From NCBI GenBank assembly GCA_016291085.1, contig JAEEVW010000007.1, forward strand, positions 45,190 through 109,189: DNA of 64,000 nt. Reading direction: 5' to 3'. Every line of letters begins with the position of its first letter. Position 1 is the stretch's first letter. Made by a program: the position numbers and the translations under genes. Origin of the DNA: Prevotella sp. Lineage in GTDB: Bacteria; Bacteroidota; Bacteroidia; Bacteroidales; Bacteroidaceae. Below the pieces are notes generated by a model. That model had not been told where the DNA came from and made no database searches. It saw only the letters and a list, made by a program, of their open reading frames with translations. Shown here in pieces: positions 34,478-42,337 of the stretch.

Positions 34478-35014
34478 TTATTCAACCAACGTATAAATCT
34501 CCTTCAACCCACGGCCCTGCTGATCGTAGTCAAGCCCATAGCCCAAAATAAAGTCATTGGGAATCGAGAAGGCTGCATACTCTATGTCAAGCGGCTCTTC
34601 CATCTTGTCGGGCTTGACAAACAACGTACAGATATGGACGGAGGCAGGATTGCGGGTACCCAGCGACTCTACCATCTGTTTCATGGTGCGACCCGTATCC
34701 ACAATGTCTTCAACAATGACGATGTCACGACCCGTCAGATTCTCGTTGATGCCCAACACCTCGTGCACCTTACCCGTTGAGGTGATGCCCTGATACGAGG
34801 CCAACTTCACAAACGAGATCTCACAGGGAATAGTCATCTCGCGCATCAGGTCGGCAGCAAAAATAAACGAACCGTTCAGCACGCCCAACAACAAGGGATT
34901 CTTGCCTTCCAAGTCCTTACTAATTCGAATGGCCAACTCCTTCACTCGCTGTTTAATCTCGGCCTCGGTAATCGAGGTTTGGAATGTTTTGTCCTTGATT
35001 TTAACGATACTCAT
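34478..35014 (-). CDS. hpt: Hypoxanthine phosphoribosyltransferase
   Basis: 178 aa from ATG 35014 (MSIVKIKDKTF). PRPP loop VIVEDIVDTGRTM, and FLILGYGLDYDQ-type strand (DFILGYGLDYDQQGR) near the end are family features. It converts hypoxanthine or guanine to IMP or GMP. A TTG-started extension of nine residues is rejected because it overlaps the promoter. Confidence 0.95.
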   Translation of the reverse strand: MSIVKIKDKTFQTSITEAEIKQRVKELAIRISKDLEGKNPLLLGVLNGSFIFAADLMREMTIPCEISFVKLASYQGITSTGKVHEVLGINENLTGRDIVIVEDIVDTGRTMKQMVESLGTRNPASVHICTLFVKPDKMEEPLDIEYAAFSIPNDFILGYGLDYDQQGRGLKEIYTLVE

Positions 35015-35038
35015 GGCTGCAAAAATATTAATTTGGTG

Positions 35039-35046
35039 CAAAATTA
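35039..35046 (-). promoter_or_regulatory. -7 box (TAATTTTG) for hpt
   Basis: CAAAATTA on the plus strand, 25 bp upstream of the hpt ATG. Confidence 0.65.
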
Positions 35047-35090
35047 CGATTTTTTTTGCAAAAAGTAGCCAATGATTAGCATATTTTTCG

Positions 35091-35098
35091 TATTTTTG
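35091..35098 (+). promoter_or_regulatory. -7 box (TATTTTTG), near-leaderless
   Basis: Only 7 bp before the nnr ATG, so the mRNA would start almost at the start codon. Confidence 0.65.
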
Positions 35099-35105
35099 CA
35101 GCCAA

Positions 35106-36620
35106 ATGAAGATATTTACTAGCGCTCAGATACATGAGTTGGACCGATATACCATCGAAAACGAGCCTATTCCCAGTCTCGATTTGATGGAGCGTGCTGC
35201 CAAAGCATTGACACAGGCCATCACGGAAATGTACTCCGTAACGACACCTGTCGTAGTCTTTGCTGGTCCTGGCAACAACGGTGGTGATGGTCTGGCGGTG
35301 GCCCGTCTGATGGCAGAAAAGGGCTATCAGGTCAGCGTCTACCTATTTAATATCAGTGGAAGTCTGTCGCCTGATTGTGCTGCCAACAAACAGCGCATCC
35401 AGGAGAACAAACGCATCAAGCAATTTGTCGAGGTAGTCGACGAGTTCAATCCGCCCGTCCTCGAAGCCAACATGCTGGTGGTCGATGGACTCTTCGGCTC
35501 TGGACTTAACAAACCGTTGGCAGGCGGTTTTGCTTCGCTGGTGAAGTATATCAACGCCTCTCCAGCCCAGGTGGTTGCCATCGACACGCCCTCAGGTCTG
35601 ATGACAGAGGACAACACCTACAACGTGCGTGCCAACATTATCCGAGCTACCCATACACTGACCCTTCAACAACTCAAGTTGTCGTTCCTTTTCCCTGAGA
35701 ACCAGCAGTTCGTGGGCAACCTCCGCGTGCTCGACATCCGTCTGAGCAAGGAAGGTATGGAAAAGATTGAGGCTCAGTACACCATTGTTGAGGAAAACGA
35801 TGTACGTCAACTATTGCTTAGTCGCAGTCCCTTTACCCATAAGGGGCAGATGGGCAACGCACTACTCGTTGCAGGTAGCTACTGCATGGCTGGAGCAGCT
35901 GTATTGGCAGCCCGTGCCTGTCTGCGTGCTGGTGCAGGCAAGGTTACCATCAATTCTCCCAAGCGCAACATTCCCATTCTGCAGATGTCTGTCCCTGAAG
36001 CTATCATTCAGAAGGGATCTGAAGAAACCATGTTTGCAGAAGCTGTCGATACGGAAGATTTCAGTGCCTTGGGCATTGGTCCCGGATTAGGGCAGAGCGA
36101 ACAGACTGCTATTGCACTGATTGCCCAACTGCGTCGCACACAATGCCCCATTGTAGCCGATGCTGACGCACTGAACATCCTTGCCAACCATCGTGCTTGG
36201 CTACAACAGTTGCCCCAAGGTATTATCCTGACACCTCACCCCAAAGAGTTCGACCGTATGGAAGGACACTCTGCCGACAGCTATGAACGTATTTTCAAGG
36301 CCAGCAAACTGGCAGAACGACTGAAAGGATATGTCATCCTGAAGGGGCACTATACAGCTATCTGCTGTCCTGGCGGACACATCCTGTTCAACTCGACAGG
36401 CAATGCCGGTATGGCCACAGCAGGCAGTGGCGATGTGCTGACGGGCATCATCACAGGTCTGTTGGCTCGTGGCTACAAGCCTCAAGATGCATGCGTCGTA
36501 GGTGTCTATCTGCATGGTCTGGCTGGCGACATCGCCGCTCAGGAAGTTGGCGAGGAGAGCCTCATAGCCAGCGACATCATCAAATTCCTACCAAAAGCCT
36601 TTAAGAGAGTTCAAAGTTGA
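35106..36620 (+). CDS. nnr: Bifunctional NAD(P)HX epimerase/ADP-dependent dehydratase
   Basis: 504 aa. N-terminal YjeF_N epimerase (about 1-215; GPGNNGGDGLAVAR, VDGLFGSGLN, DTPSGL) and C-terminal YjeF carbohydrate-kinase-like dehydratase (about 230-500; GPGLGQ, LTPHPKEFDRM, GNAGMATAGSGDVLTG). It repairs hydrated NAD(P)H. The mRNA appears nearly leaderless. Its stop is followed by a period-7-like spacer before the DUF4831 gene. Confidence 0.96.
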   Translation: MKIFTSAQIHELDRYTIENEPIPSLDLMERAAKALTQAITEMYSVTTPVVVFAGPGNNGGDGLAVARLMAEKGYQVSVYLFNISGSLSPDCAANKQRIQENKRIKQFVEVVDEFNPPVLEANMLVVDGLFGSGLNKPLAGGFASLVKYINASPAQVVAIDTPSGLMTEDNTYNVRANIIRATHTLTLQQLKLSFLFPENQQFVGNLRVLDIRLSKEGMEKIEAQYTIVEENDVRQLLLSRSPFTHKGQMGNALLVAGSYCMAGAAVLAARACLRAGAGKVTINSPKRNIPILQMSVPEAIIQKGSEETMFAEAVDTEDFSALGIGPGLGQSEQTAIALIAQLRRTQCPIVADADALNILANHRAWLQQLPQGIILTPHPKEFDRMEGHSADSYERIFKASKLAERLKGYVILKGHYTAICCPGGHILFNSTGNAGMATAGSGDVLTGIITGLLARGYKPQDACVVGVYLHGLAGDIAAQEVGEESLIASDIIKFLPKAFKRVQS

Positions 36621-36637
36621 AAAGTGAAATTTGAAAG
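36606..36637 (+). repeat. Period-7-like spacer (AAAGTTGAAAAGTGAAA)
   Basis: Imperfect GTT/GTGAAA units between nnr and the DUF4831 gene, related to the GAGAGTT and GTGAAAA families. Confidence 0.6.
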
Positions 36638-36640
36638 CTG

Positions 36641-37732
36641 ATGCTGAACAGAATATTTCATTCCGCTTGTCTTTTGTTGTTTTCCCTGTTGCTTAGTGCA
36701 CAGCCGGAAATGACGCAGTTGCAGCCTGGACAAACACCTGATGGCGTCGTCTACTACCTTCCCAAGACGGCACTACACATCCATCTGCTCATTGAAAAGC
36801 AGACCTACACCCCAGGACAGTTTGCACGCTATGCAGAACGCTACTTGCATCAGAAAGGTGTAGTCCAGCAGGAGCAAATCAGCCAGCGCATTGTCAGTTG
36901 TGAGGTTAGCAGTTTTGGCGTACGCGACACCTCGAAGTGTTATTCTGTCCGACTAAAAGGCAAGGCAGAAACGGCTGAGGTTCGTCTTAGCGAACAAGGC
37001 ACCTTATTGGCTGTCAACGATGAGCCCCTCGCCTACTCCATTCCCACCCTCTCAACTTTTAACTCTCATCTGTCAACTGTCAACTGTCCTCGCAACGCCA
37101 CACTCTCAAAGAGAGAACTGTCAACTTCCCTTCTCTCCTCCGAAGCTCTAGCAGCAGGCAGTACGGCGAAGATGGCCGAGATTACCGCACAACAGATTCA
37201 GGAGTTGCAGGAGCGTCGCCAGCTATTGGCCACAGGCGAAGCTGACGAGATGCCACAGGATGAGCAACAGCTACGACTGATGCTTCAGGAGATTGACCAG
37301 AAGTGCAACCAGCTGATGACACACTTTACAGGTACTGTCCGTCGCGACAGTTCTGAACACATACTGACGCTCTGTCCCGAAAAAGAAATTAACCATCAAG
37401 TGCTATTCCGCATTTCGCGTCGCTTAGGACTGGTCGACAAGGACGACCTCTCAGGCATACCTTATTATATAGATCTGAAGAACCTGAGTCCGGCTGAGCA
37501 TCCTGTCCCAGAAAACAAGAAACAACAAGGATTCTATGTCAACGTTCCTGGCATGTCACAGCTTACCATCAGCCAGGACGACCAGACCTTGGCACAGTTC
37601 CTGGTGCCCTTGGCTCAATTTGGATTCACTGAGTTGCGCGATGGCGACCTCTTCCGTCGCTATATCACCCACCTGCAGCTGCATCCAGCCACAGGTGCCG
37701 TTGTCCGTCAGCAGGTAGAACAAGAAAAATAA
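36641..37732 (+). CDS. DUF4831 family protein
   Basis: 363 aa with signal peptide (LLLFSLLLSAQ). The opening (DGVVYYLPKTALHIHLLIEKQ) and the FRISRRLGLVDKDDLSGIPYYI segment match the Bacteroidales DUF4831 family of unknown function. A Ser/Thr-rich stretch near residues 137-165 is encoded by repeat-like DNA (TCAACTTTTAACTCTC...), apparently an in-frame insertion of an intergenic-type array. Confidence 0.8.
   Translation: MLNRIFHSACLLLFSLLLSAQPEMTQLQPGQTPDGVVYYLPKTALHIHLLIEKQTYTPGQFARYAERYLHQKGVVQQEQISQRIVSCEVSSFGVRDTSKCYSVRLKGKAETAEVRLSEQGTLLAVNDEPLAYSIPTLSTFNSHLSTVNCPRNATLSKRELSTSLLSSEALAAGSTAKMAEITAQQIQELQERRQLLATGEADEMPQDEQQLRLMLQEIDQKCNQLMTHFTGTVRRDSSEHILTLCPEKEINHQVLFRISRRLGLVDKDDLSGIPYYIDLKNLSPAEHPVPENKKQQGFYVNVPGMSQLTISQDDQTLAQFLVPLAQFGFTELRDGDLFRRYITHLQLHPATGAVVRQQVEQEK
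37048..37130 (+). repeat. Intergenic-type repeat inside the DUF4831 gene
   Basis: CTCTCAACTTTTAACTCTC, then TGTCAAC at 37071, 37078-like and 37119: the reverse complement of the GAGAGTT/AAAAGTT spacer units, here translated. Confidence 0.6.
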
Positions 37733-37782
37733 AATACATTTTCAGATAACAATCATATCATAAACAAAAAAGGGAAAGAAAA

Positions 37783-38337
37783 ATGAAGAAATTTTTGATT
37801 GGAGCCATCCTGCTCGTCGCTGTTATTGCAATGGTAAAGACGGTCCCCGACAAGAAGGCTCATAAGAATGCCATGATGGAAGCCGTGAAGGAGTATGTTG
37901 ACGAAGAAGCTGCCAAGCGTGGAATTGGCGATGGCGTGCTGTCCAGATTGGGTAAGAACATTGTCAATAAGACCGTTGAAGTGGCGCTCAACTCCAAACT
38001 TGAAGTCGACAACTATCTGATTTTCAATACGACCCACGTAGAACTCGACGACGAAAGCAAGACTTTGTCGTTAGGCATTTTGGGTCATGTATTTACCTTC
38101 GACAAGGAGATGCTGCGCGACGCTCTCGAAACTGCCGCTAAGGAAAAGCAGGAGCAGAAAGACGAGCGCAAGACAGCCAAGGAAGCCGCCAAAGAAGCTA
38201 AAAAGCTGGAAAAGCAACTCAAGAAAGAGCAAAAGAAGCGCGAAAAGGCAGCCCGCAAGGAGCAGAAGCGCCGTGAAAAAGAAGCTCGCAAGGAACAAAA
38301 ACGCCGCGAAAAAGAAGCCAAGAAAAAGAATGCCTAA
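37783..38337 (+). CDS. Membrane-anchored protein with lysine/arginine/glutamate-rich tail
   Basis: 184 aa. One N-terminal transmembrane helix or signal (about 4-20), a small domain (25-110; LIFNTTHVELDDESKTLSLGILGHVFTF, possibly DUF4359-like), then a 65-residue charged helix (about 115-184) built of 11-residue repeats KEQKRREKEAR. The tail should be a single alpha helix. Function not known. Its stop overlaps the convergent Lrp-type gene. Confidence 0.75.
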   Translation: MKKFLIGAILLVAVIAMVKTVPDKKAHKNAMMEAVKEYVDEEAAKRGIGDGVLSRLGKNIVNKTVEVALNSKLEVDNYLIFNTTHVELDDESKTLSLGILGHVFTFDKEMLRDALETAAKEKQEQKDERKTAKEAAKEAKKLEKQLKKEQKKREKAARKEQKRREKEARKEQKRREKEAKKKNA

Positions 38338-38798
38338 ATATTCAGGCCATAGCTCTGCTTCACCTCACTCATCACGAAAGTGCTCTCGATAGACGAAAGG
38401 CTTTCGATTTCGCCTAACTTGTTCAGTACAAATTCCTGATATTGTTTCATGTCTCGTGCGCGTACCTTTAATAAATAGTCGTACGCGCCCGAGGTGTTAT
38501 AGCACTCTGTCACCTCCGGGATACGCTGGATGCGGCGCACGAAGGCATCGGCTATCTCGTGGTTTATCTGTTTTAGTTTGACTTTACAGAACACCTGTAA
38601 ACCAAGATTCAGCTTTTCTGCATCAAGGATAGCCACATACTTCTTAATATATCCCTTCTTCTCCAGCCGTTTCTGACGTTCAAAAACGGGTGTTGGGGTC
38701 AGATGCACAGCATCGGCCAGCTCTTTGGTGGTCAATTTCGCGTTTTTTTGCAGCGTTTTCAGTATCTGCAGGTCAGTTTCGTCCAGTATTTCTGCCAT
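38334..38798 (-). CDS. Lrp/AsnC family transcriptional regulator
   Basis: 154 aa. N-terminal HTH (LTTKELADAVHLTPTPVFERQKRLEKKGYI) and C-terminal RAM/AsnC effector domain (about 65-150; TGAYDYLLKVRARDMKQYQEF). It is divergent from metY and probably regulates it in response to an amino acid, possibly methionine or leucine. Stop codons of this gene and the convergent gene overlap. Confidence 0.92.
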   Translation of the reverse strand: MAEILDETDLQILKTLQKNAKLTTKELADAVHLTPTPVFERQKRLEKKGYIKKYVAILDAEKLNLGLQVFCKVKLKQINHEIADAFVRRIQRIPEVTECYNTSGAYDYLLKVRARDMKQYQEFVLNKLGEIESLSSIESTFVMSEVKQSYGLNI

Positions 38799-38899
38799 AT
38801 TTTACGCTTATACTCTTTATTTGTTACACCTTTTTAGTGTTTTATTCTGTTTTGAGGCATTTTGATGGCCTTAAACGGAAATATTTTCTTTCTACGCCG

Positions 38900-38907
38900 C
38901 AAAATTA
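38900..38907 (-). promoter_or_regulatory. -7 box (TAATTTTG) for the Lrp gene
   Basis: CAAAATTA on the plus strand; leader about 95 nt. The AT-rich DNA between this and the metY box is a likely Lrp binding region. Confidence 0.6.
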
Positions 38908-38958
38908 GTAATATTTTCTGAATTAAACAAGAAATTTGGAGGATATTTCTAAACTCCG

Positions 38959-38966
38959 TACCTTTG
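38959..38966 (+). promoter_or_regulatory. -7 box (TACCTTTG) for metY
   Basis: Canonical box; leader about 58 nt. Confidence 0.7.
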
Positions 38967-39029
38967 CAGCGTCAAAAGTAAGAAAAAAGAAAGTAAAAAC
39001 AATATTAACAATTTAAAAAGGATAAGATT

Positions 39030-40319
39030 ATGAGTACAAAGAAAAATTATCGTTTTGAGACTTTGCAACTGCATGTAGGCCAAGAACAGGCTGACCCCGC
39101 AACCGACGCCCGCGCCGTGCCCATCTATCAGACCACGTCGTATGTGTTCCGTAACTCACAGCATGCTGCCGACCGCTTCGGACTGCGCGATGCAGGTAAT
39201 ATTTATGGTCGTCTTACCAACTCCACTCAGGGAGTGTTCGAGGATCGCGTCGCAGCCCTTGAGGGTGGTGTGGCAGGTTTGGCTGTTGCCTCTGGTGCAG
39301 CCGCCATCACCTACGCGCTGCAAAACATTGTGCAGAATGGTGACCACATCGTAGCTGCCGACAACCTCTATGGTGGAAGCTATAACCTCATCACCCACAC
39401 CCTTGCCACTCAAGGCATCACGAATACTATTATTAATGTGAACGACCTCGACGCCCTCGATGCAGCCATCCAACCCAACACAAAAGTAGTATATGCCGAG
39501 ACTTTCGGTAACCCTAATTCTGACGTGCTCGACCTGGAAGGTGTGGCTGCCGTAGCCCACAAGCACGGCATCCCCTTCATCGTCGACAACACCTTCGGCA
39601 CCCCTTATCTGATTCGTCCGCTGGAGCATGGAGCTGACATCGTGGTGCACTCAGCTACGAAGTTCTTAGGCGGTCACGGCAGTTCACTTGGTGGTGTTAT
39701 CGTCGATGGTGGCAAATTCGACTGGAAGCAGAACGATAAGTTCCCCACCCTTGCGAAGCCCGATCCTTCGTATCATGGTATCGTCTTTGCCGACGCCGTA
39801 GGTGCTGCAGCTTACGTCACCCGTATCCGTGCCGTCATCCTGCGCGACACCGGTGCTGCCATCTCACCTTTCAATGCCTTCATCCTGTTGCAGGGTGTTG
39901 AGACCCTGAGTCTGCGTGTTGAGCGTCATGTGGAGAATGCTCTGAAGGTGGTCGATTTCCTGAGCAAGCACCCGAAGGTGGCTGCTGTACATCACCCCGC
40001 CCTTGAGAGTCATCCCGACCACGCGCTCTACAAGAAGTACTATCCCAACGGTGCTGCCAGCATCTTCACCTTCGAGATCAAGGGTGGACAGGAAGAAGCC
40101 TGGAAGTTCATCGACGCCCTGCAGATCTTCTCGCTGCTGGCTAACGTGGCCGATGTGAAGAGCTTGGTGATTCATCCCTACACCACCACCCACTCTCAGC
40201 TCTCGCCCGAGGAACTGGCCGAGCAGCACATCACGCCATCGACCATTCGTCTGAGCATCGGTACCGAGCACATCGACGACATTATCGATGATCTGGCTCA
40301 GGCTCTGGACAAGATTTAA
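39030..40319 (+). CDS. metY: O-acetylhomoserine aminocarboxypropyltransferase
   Basis: 429 aa, MetY length. PLP-binding lysine in VVHSATKFLGGHG (K211), plus the substrate-site segment GNIYGRLTNSTQ and GVETLSLRVERH. It makes homocysteine from O-acetylhomoserine and sulfide (or a protein thiocarboxylate in some bacteria). It is divergent from the Lrp gene. A second Cys/Met PLP enzyme lies 2 kb away in the encapsulin operon. Confidence 0.95.
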   Translation: MSTKKNYRFETLQLHVGQEQADPATDARAVPIYQTTSYVFRNSQHAADRFGLRDAGNIYGRLTNSTQGVFEDRVAALEGGVAGLAVASGAAAITYALQNIVQNGDHIVAADNLYGGSYNLITHTLATQGITNTIINVNDLDALDAAIQPNTKVVYAETFGNPNSDVLDLEGVAAVAHKHGIPFIVDNTFGTPYLIRPLEHGADIVVHSATKFLGGHGSSLGGVIVDGGKFDWKQNDKFPTLAKPDPSYHGIVFADAVGAAAYVTRIRAVILRDTGAAISPFNAFILLQGVETLSLRVERHVENALKVVDFLSKHPKVAAVHHPALESHPDHALYKKYYPNGAASIFTFEIKGGQEEAWKFIDALQIFSLLANVADVKSLVIHPYTTTHSQLSPEELAEQHITPSTIRLSIGTEHIDDIIDDLAQALDKI

Positions 40320-40339
40320 CCACAGAATTATTATAAACA

Positions 40340-40390
40340 ACGGATTGCACGGATTCTAACAGTCCCAATGATTCCATCCGTGCAATCCGT
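40340..40390. repeat. Large hairpin of ACGGATT units
   Basis: ACGGATTGCACGGAT (40340-40354) and its exact complement (40376-40390), 21-nt loop. Units repeat every 9 bp (CGGATTGCA, CGGATTCTA). It may end the metY transcript, though there is no immediate T run. Confidence 0.8.
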
Positions 40391-40420
40391 TTAATCCGTT
40401 GTCGTTTAAAAAAAAATTCG

Positions 40421-40428
40421 TATCTTTG
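40421..40428 (+). promoter_or_regulatory. -7 box (TATCTTTG) for the LuxR-type gene
   Basis: Canonical box, 20 bp before the ATG. Confidence 0.7.
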
Positions 40429-40447
40429 CACTCGTAAAACCGACATT

Positions 40448-41092
40448 ATGAGGAATTATATTATAGCCGACAATCAGGAACTGACGCAATTCGCGCTGGA
40501 AAGCCTGCTTAAGAAAGACGAGGAAAACGTAGTGTATCGTGCTTTCGACAAGGCAAGGCTCGTGGAGCTGCTTAAGGAGCACGAGAGTGCCGTAGTACTG
40601 CTTGACTACACCTTGTTCGATTTTGCCGATGAGGATCAGCTACTCATCATTGCCGAGCGTTTCAACCTGTCTGATTGGATTCTCATCAGCGATGAGCTCA
40701 CCCCCCAGTTTCTGCGCCGTATTGTGTATTCGTCACATCAGTTCAGCGTAGTATACAAAGACGGTCCCTTGAGCGAGGTTCGCGAGGCTCTCAGCGCTGT
40801 CAACCGCCACACGCGCTACCTTAGCCAGCGTGCCCTCGAGACCATCATCACACAGCAACAACAAGAGGAAGAAACACCCAGTGTTCTGACTACTACGGAG
40901 ATGGAGATCGTGAAGGGCATCGCCCTGGGTAAGACCACCAAGGAGATTGCTGCCGAACGCTTTTCCAGCGTCCATACAGTGACTACTCATCGCAAAAACA
41001 TCTTCCGCAAACTGGGCATCAACACAGCGCACGAAGCGGTGAAATATGCGCTCCGTGCGGGATTGATAGATCCATCAGAATTTTATATCTAA
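40448..41092 (+). CDS. LuxR/NarL-type regulator
   Basis: 214 aa. N-terminal receiver-like domain (about 1-120; ADNQELTQF, VVLLDYTLFD as the acidic/Asp region) and a C-terminal LuxR HTH (about 150-210; LTTTEMEIVKGIALGKTTKEIA, TVTTHRKNIFRKLGI). No kinase is adjacent. Position next to metY and convergent to the encapsulin operon suggests a role in sulfur control, by context only. A terminator overlaps its end. Confidence 0.88.
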   Translation: MRNYIIADNQELTQFALESLLKKDEENVVYRAFDKARLVELLKEHESAVVLLDYTLFDFADEDQLLIIAERFNLSDWILISDELTPQFLRRIVYSSHQFSVVYKDGPLSEVREALSAVNRHTRYLSQRALETIITQQQQEEETPSVLTTTEMEIVKGIALGKTTKEIAAERFSSVHTVTTHRKNIFRKLGINTAHEAVKYALRAGLIDPSEFYI

Positions 41093-41122
41093 AAAGTCTC
41101 ACTTCTCGGTGAGACTTTTTTT
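41091..41122. terminator. Bidirectional terminator with coding overlap
   Basis: AAAAAGTCTCAC, loop TTCTCG, GTGAGACTTTTTTT. The stem also encodes the last codons of the leftward PLP enzyme. Confidence 0.9.
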
Positions 41123-42337
41123 GATGTCTTCCAGCAAATCCTCTGGGGCTTCGAGACCGATGCTTAATCTCACCGTCGTGTCGGGCACGGACATCTCGGC
41201 ACATTGCTCGGGGGTGAAGAGACCGAAGATGGTGGAGGCGGGATGGATGGCCAGCGACTTGCGGTCGAAGAGGTTTGTGGCACGACGAATCACTTTCAAC
41301 TTGTCGATGAACGCCCAGGCGGCTTCCTTCGATGCGAGGTCGATGGTGAAGACGGCACCTGGAAGTGGACCGAACTGCGCTTTCGAGAGTGCATGGAAGG
41401 GATTATCTTCCAAGCCAGTATAGTTGACGCGTTTGATTTCCGGCAGCTGCTGACATTGCTGGGCAATCCAAAGCGTAGTTTCTGCCTGACGGTGGAAACG
41501 GATGTCGAGGGTGTCGAGGCCGAGTGTCTCCATATAGGCGGCCTGCGGTGTCATCAGCGAACCGAGATTCGTCACCAGTTCTGTCTTTACACGAGCCGTA
41601 AATGCCAGTTTCTTACCAACGCGCTTGGTGCGGGCTTGCAGGACGGGCGACGGATGTTGCGACCAGTCATAGCGTCCATAGTCGATGAGCAAACCGCCAA
41701 GTCCCGTGCCACCGCCAGAGATATACTTCGTGCTGCTGACCACCTCGATATCCACGCCAAACTCATTCGCATGGAAGGTAGAGAACGGCACGATGGTCGT
41801 ATCAGCTATCAGGGGTACACCTTTACGATGGGCAATCTCTGACAATGCCTTGATGTCAGCCACGAACAACTGCGGATTGGTGATAATCTCGAAGAACAAG
41901 GCAGCGGTCTTATCGTCAATCTGCGCCTCCACTTCCTCGGGCTTCGTGAAATCGACGAATCGCGGCTCCACACCGAAACTGCCCAACGTATCACGAATCA
42001 GCGAGACGCTGTTGCCAAACAAGTGCTTCGAGGCCACGATGTTCAGTCCTGCACCGCTTACCGCTGTCAGGGCATAGTGGATAGCCGCCATACCCGTATT
42101 CAGCGCCGTCACGCTTTGTGCGCCAGTTATTTGCCTGACGCGCTCCTCTAAATATGTGACTGTGGGGTTGGCGATGCGGGCATACGACGGTGCCATCGAG
42201 CGACCGCAAAAGGCGTCGCTCATCGCCTTGGCATCGGGGAACTCGAATGCCGCTGTGTAATACACCGGCATCGAGAGTGCCCCGTATGCGTCAGGTTTCT
42301 GATACTTTGTGGTTAATACTTTCGTTTCGTATTTCAT
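41099..42337 (-). CDS. Cys/Met metabolism PLP enzyme (O-acetylhomoserine sulfhydrylase-like)
   Basis: 412 aa. PLP lysine in SSTKYISGGGTGLGG (K204) with tyrosine/arginine SYARIANPT near 51-59. Close in type to MetY/MetZ. The start overlaps the cysteine desulfurase stop by 4 bp (ATGA), so it is part of the encapsulin operon and probably receives sulfur from it or from the carrier protein. The likely product is homocysteine. Substrate preference (O-acetyl or O-succinyl homoserine) cannot be told. Confidence 0.88.
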   Translation of the reverse strand: MKYETKVLTTKYQKPDAYGALSMPVYYTAAFEFPDAKAMSDAFCGRSMAPSYARIANPTVTYLEERVRQITGAQSVTALNTGMAAIHYALTAVSGAGLNIVASKHLFGNSVSLIRDTLGSFGVEPRFVDFTKPEEVEAQIDDKTAALFFEIITNPQLFVADIKALSEIAHRKGVPLIADTTIVPFSTFHANEFGVDIEVVSSTKYISGGGTGLGGLLIDYGRYDWSQHPSPVLQARTKRVGKKLAFTARVKTELVTNLGSLMTPQAAYMETLGLDTLDIRFHRQAETTLWIAQQCQQLPEIKRVNYTGLEDNPFHALSKAQFGPLPGAVFTIDLASKEAAWAFIDKLKVIRRATNLFDRKSLAIHPASTIFGLFTPEQCAEMSVPDTTVRLSIGLEAPEDLLEDIKKSLTEK

